Position numbers and translations under genes: made by a program. From NCBI RefSeq assembly GCF_024506435.1, contig NZ_JANIET010000001.1, forward strand, positions 3,968,001 through 4,032,000: a stretch of DNA of 64,000 nucleotides, given 5' to 3'. Shown in pieces: positions 61,466 through 64,000 of this stretch (position 1 is the first letter of the stretch; each line of letters begins with the position of its first letter). This DNA comes from Pantoea trifolii (GTDB taxonomy: Bacteria > Pseudomonadota > Gammaproteobacteria > Enterobacterales > Enterobacteriaceae). The notes below the pieces were generated by a model. That model saw only the letters and a program-made list of their open reading frames with translations, searched no databases and was not told the origin of the DNA.

Positions 61466-61819
61466 TTAGTTACGGTTTTTACGGCGGAAACGCATCCCAA
61501 TCCAGAACACCAGCGCCACCATCAGAATGGTCGGGATGAAGTTGGAGCCGATATCCGGATATTCAGCCCGCACCAGCGCGCTATAAACCAAAATACCCAG
61601 CAGAAAGAACGCCGCCGCCAGTGAAGGCATGCCGTCTGGCATATTGCGGTTGAGATAACGCTGATGCAGACACCAGGCCGCGAGGCCCAGCGCGATCAGC
61701 GGGAATATCGAAAAGGGAACAAACGTGCTGAACAGCACCGAAAAGGAGCCGTTGATCGCTAAACCGGTGATAAAAGCCAATAAAAGCGTTCCTTTATCGC
61801 GTGGGTTTTGCTGAATCAT
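61466..61819 (-). CDS. yijD: Inner membrane protein YijD
   Basis: A 117-aa protein with four predicted membrane segments. It starts [20 protein letters not shown] and contains [20 protein letters not shown], as in E. coli YijD (119 aa). Function is unknown. It follows fabR by 18 bp on the same strand, so they share a transcript. Confidence 0.92.
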   Translation of the reverse strand: MIQQNPRDKGTLLLAFITGLAINGSFSVLFSTFVPFSIFPLIALGLAAWCLHQRYLNRNMPDGMPSLAAAFFLLGILVYSALVRAEYPDIGSNFIPTILMVALVFWIGMRFRRKNRN

Positions 61820-61837
61820 TTCATTATCCTTATCACA

Positions 61838-62482
61838 TTACTCTTCGGGTTTTTCCAGGGTAACTGCCAGGCGCTCTTGCTCCCGGCGATACCAGTAATA
61901 AGCGCCTTTGGCGATCATGCGCAGCTGCAGCACTAATCGATCCTCCAGCTTGCGGCGCTGCTCAATATCAACATCCAGCGCTTCGGCACCCGCGCTAAAC
62001 ACAATCGTCACCATCGCTTCGGCCTGCGCTTCGGTGAAGCTGCGCGGCATGCGATTTTCCAGCTCAAGGTAATCGGCCAGTTCGGCGATGAAGTGCTGAA
62101 TCTCTCGGGCAACGGCGGCACGAAATGCTGCCGAGGTTCCGGAGCGCTCGCGTAGTAAGAGCCGAAAAGCGTTGGGATTGTTCCCGATGAACTCCATAAA
62201 AGTTGCCACCGAGGTTTTGATGATGCTGCCGCCCTTGGCAATACGCTGGCGCGCCTGACGCATTAACTGGCGCAGCATTAAGCCGCTTTCGTCCACCATG
62301 GTCAAGCCCAGCTCGTCGACATCGCGGAAGTGACGATAAAATGAGGTCGGCGCAATCCCCGCTTCGCGTGCAACTTCGCGCAAACTCAGGCTGGCAAAAC
62401 TCCTTTCTGCACTTAACTGACTGAAGGCAGCTTCAATCAGTGAACGTCGTGTACGTTCTTTTTGTAGCGCTCTGACGCCCAT
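61838..62482 (-). CDS. fabR: TetR-family repressor FabR
   Basis: Represses fabA and fabB in response to the ratio of unsaturated to saturated acyl-CoA/ACP, setting membrane fluidity. The 214-aa product has the helix-turn-helix [20 protein letters not shown] and a ligand domain nearly the same as in E. coli ([20 protein letters not shown]). The start at 62482 ([10 protein letters not shown]) leaves out the few extra E. coli residues. Divergent from sthA. Confidence 0.96.
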   Translation of the reverse strand: MGVRALQKERTRRSLIEAAFSQLSAERSFASLSLREVAREAGIAPTSFYRHFRDVDELGLTMVDESGLMLRQLMRQARQRIAKGGSIIKTSVATFMEFIGNNPNAFRLLLRERSGTSAAFRAAVAREIQHFIAELADYLELENRMPRSFTEAQAEAMVTIVFSAGAEALDVDIEQRRKLEDRLVLQLRMIAKGAYYWYRREQERLAVTLEKPEE

Positions 62483-62676
62483 TTTCCCGGCCTTTTAGGT
62501 GATTTGGCAGGCACTATAACAAAATTTTCAGCGTACAGCGGTGCAAACTTTGTGAACGCCTGTGAACCTCACGCTTTGTCAAACTTCAGCAATTTACGCT
62601 GTTAGAATTCAGATGTGCGCGGCGAGATGTTAGAATCTCGTTGTAAAAATGTGATAAAAAAATAGGACGTACTGGT

Positions 62677-64000
62677 ATGCAAAAGTCTTACGATTACGAT
62701 GCCATTGTGATTGGCTCCGGTCCGGGCGGCGAAGGTGCGGCGATGGGGCTGGTGAAGCAGGGAGCGCGTATTGCAGTGATCGAACGCTACCACAACATCG
62801 GCGGCGGTTGTACTCACTGGGGAACCATCCCTTCCAAAGCCTTGCGTCACGCTGTCAGCCGTATCATCGAGTTCAATCAAAACCCACTTTACAGCGATCA
62901 CACTCGACTCCTGCGCTCCTCATTCGCCGACATTCTCAACCACACCGAGAACGTGATCAGTCAGCAAACCGCGATGCGTCAGGGTTTCTACGAGCGCAAC
63001 CGCTGTGAACTTTATCAGGGCGATGCCCGATTTGTTGATGCCAACACTATCGAAGTGGAACAACCCGACGGCACCCGCGAGCGCTTAACCGCTGAGAAAT
63101 TCGTTATTGCCTGCGGTTCTCGTCCGTATCATCCAGCGGATGTCGATTTTACCCATCCACGCGTTTACGATTCCGACTCCATCCTCAACCTGCACCATGA
63201 ACCTGGCCACGTCATCATTTACGGCGCCGGCGTGATTGGCTGTGAATATGCCTCGATTTTCCGCGGCCTGAACGTCAAGGTTGACCTGATCAACACCCGC
63301 GACCGTCTGCTGGCGTTCCTCGATCAGGAGATGTCAGATTCCCTCTCCTATCACTTCTGGAACAGCGGCGTGGTGATTCGTCACAACGAAGAGTTCGAGA
63401 AAATTGAAGGCGTTGATGACGGGGTGATTATTCACCTTAAATCGGGCAAAAAAGTGAAAGCCGATTGCCTGTTGTACGCGAATGGTCGAACCGGTAATAC
63501 CGATTCACTGGCGCTGGAAAACGTAGGACTCGAAGCGGATGGTCGTGGTCTGCTGAAAGTGAACAGCATGTACCAAACCGCGCTGCCGCATATTTACGCG
63601 GTCGGTGACGTGATTGGTTATCCAAGCCTGGCCTCTGCTGCTTACGATCAGGGCCGCATCGCCGCGCAGGCGATCATCAAAGGTGAAGCCACCGCGCATC
63701 TGATCGAGGATATTCCAACCGGGATTTACACCATTCCGGAGATCAGTTCAGTGGGTAAAACCGAACAGCAGCTGACGGCGATGAAAGTGCCGTATGAAGT
63801 GGGCCGTGCGCAGTTCAAACATCTGGCGCGTGCGCAGATTGTTGGTATGCACGTCGGCAGCCTGAAGATTCTGTTCCACCGCGAAACCAAAGAGATTTTA
63901 GGGATTCACTGCTTTGGCGAGCGTGCTGCGGAGATCATTCACATCGGCCAGGCCATCATGGAACAGAAGAACGGCGGCAACACGATTGAGTACTTCGTGA
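62677..64000 (+). CDS. sthA: Soluble pyridine nucleotide transhydrogenase (3' end outside window)
   Basis: FAD flavoprotein that moves reducing equivalents from NADPH to NAD+. The first 441 residues are present; about 25 are missing at the end. FAD motif [14 protein letters not shown] lies at residues 9-22. In [17 protein letters not shown] the second redox cysteine of related disulfide reductases is replaced, as is usual for SthA. The NAD motif is [16 protein letters not shown], and [20 protein letters not shown] is the second FAD block. ATG 62677 follows AGGA with a nine-base spacing. Divergent from fabR, as in E. coli. Confidence 0.96.
   Translation, partial: MQKSYDYDAIVIGSGPGGEGAAMGLVKQGARIAVIERYHNIGGGCTHWGTIPSKALRHAVSRIIEFNQNPLYSDHTRLLRSSFADILNHTENVISQQTAMRQGFYERNRCELYQGDARFVDANTIEVEQPDGTRERLTAEKFVIACGSRPYHPADVDFTHPRVYDSDSILNLHHEPGHVIIYGAGVIGCEYASIFRGLNVKVDLINTRDRLLAFLDQEMSDSLSYHFWNSGVVIRHNEEFEKIEGVDDGVIIHLKSGKKVKADCLLYANGRTGNTDSLALENVGLEADGRGLLKVNSMYQTALPHIYAVGDVIGYPSLASAAYDQGRIAAQAIIKGEATAHLIEDIPTGIYTIPEISSVGKTEQQLTAMKVPYEVGRAQFKHLARAQIVGMHVGSLKILFHRETKEILGIHCFGERAAEIIHIGQAIMEQKNGGNTIEYFV

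Overview
The window is chromosomal DNA of an Enterobacterales bacterium, most likely Erwiniaceae (Pantoea/Erwinia-like). Many genes are recognisable orthologues of E. coli genes (ilvLGMEDA, ilvYC, yifB, maoP, hdfR, murI, btuB, trmA, yijD, fabR, sthA, yhjCDE, mqo, mntP, crcB, lgoDRT). The rrn P1/P2 promoters and the ilv leader peptide are nearly of E. coli type. The gene order, however, differs strongly from E. coli, and much of the left half is accessory metabolism. The family-level assignment is inference from overall gene content.

Layout. 0-3.8 kb: end of a LysR gene, a glutathionyl-hydroquinone reductase, an esterase, a TIM-barrel isomerase, and the fluoride exporter crcB behind a fluoride riboswitch. 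3.8-7.4 kb: L-galactonate utilisation genes lgoD | lgoR-lgoT. 7.5-26.7 kb: a large peptide and D-amino-acid catabolic region made of two converging transcription units. The plus-strand unit has a Dpp/Opp-type importer (binding protein, two permeases, two ATPases) ending in an S12-type D-aminopeptidase, with a divergent M19 dipeptidase plus LysR regulator. The minus-strand unit starts with dgcN and dgcA homologues (D-glutamate handling), then a Gsi-type importer with a fused double ATPase, then a DmpA-like P1 aminopeptidase, a DppA-like M55 D-aminopeptidase and an FAH-family hydrolase. Together they look able to import peptides, including D-residue or cell-wall peptides, trim them, and convert D-Glu.

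26.9-38.8 kb: a predicted 25-aa protein with its own promoter, mntP with an MntR box, a small membrane protein, mqo, a LysE exporter divergent from a MocR regulator, a GST, a PhzF protein, an SDR with a divergent LysR (yhjC-like), yhjD and yhjE. 39-50 kb: branched-chain amino-acid biosynthesis (ilvC/ilvY, and ilvLGMEDA with an attenuator), yifB, maoP, hdfR. 51.4-57.2 kb: a complete rRNA operon on the minus strand (16S, tRNA-Ile, tRNA-Ala, 23S, 5S, tRNA-Asp, tRNA-Trp). 57.3-64 kb: murI, btuB with a cobalamin riboswitch, trmA, yijD, fabR, and the start of sthA, which runs off the window.

Two dispersed repeat types stand out. The first is a REP-like palindrome (GTAG plus about 20 bp of hairpin) found at least 15 times, nearly always within a few bases of a stop codon. 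The second is a 139-bp element with terminal inverted repeats and three internal hairpins, present twice; one copy lies inside the Gsi-type transporter operon. No phage, IS transposase or CRISPR array was seen.
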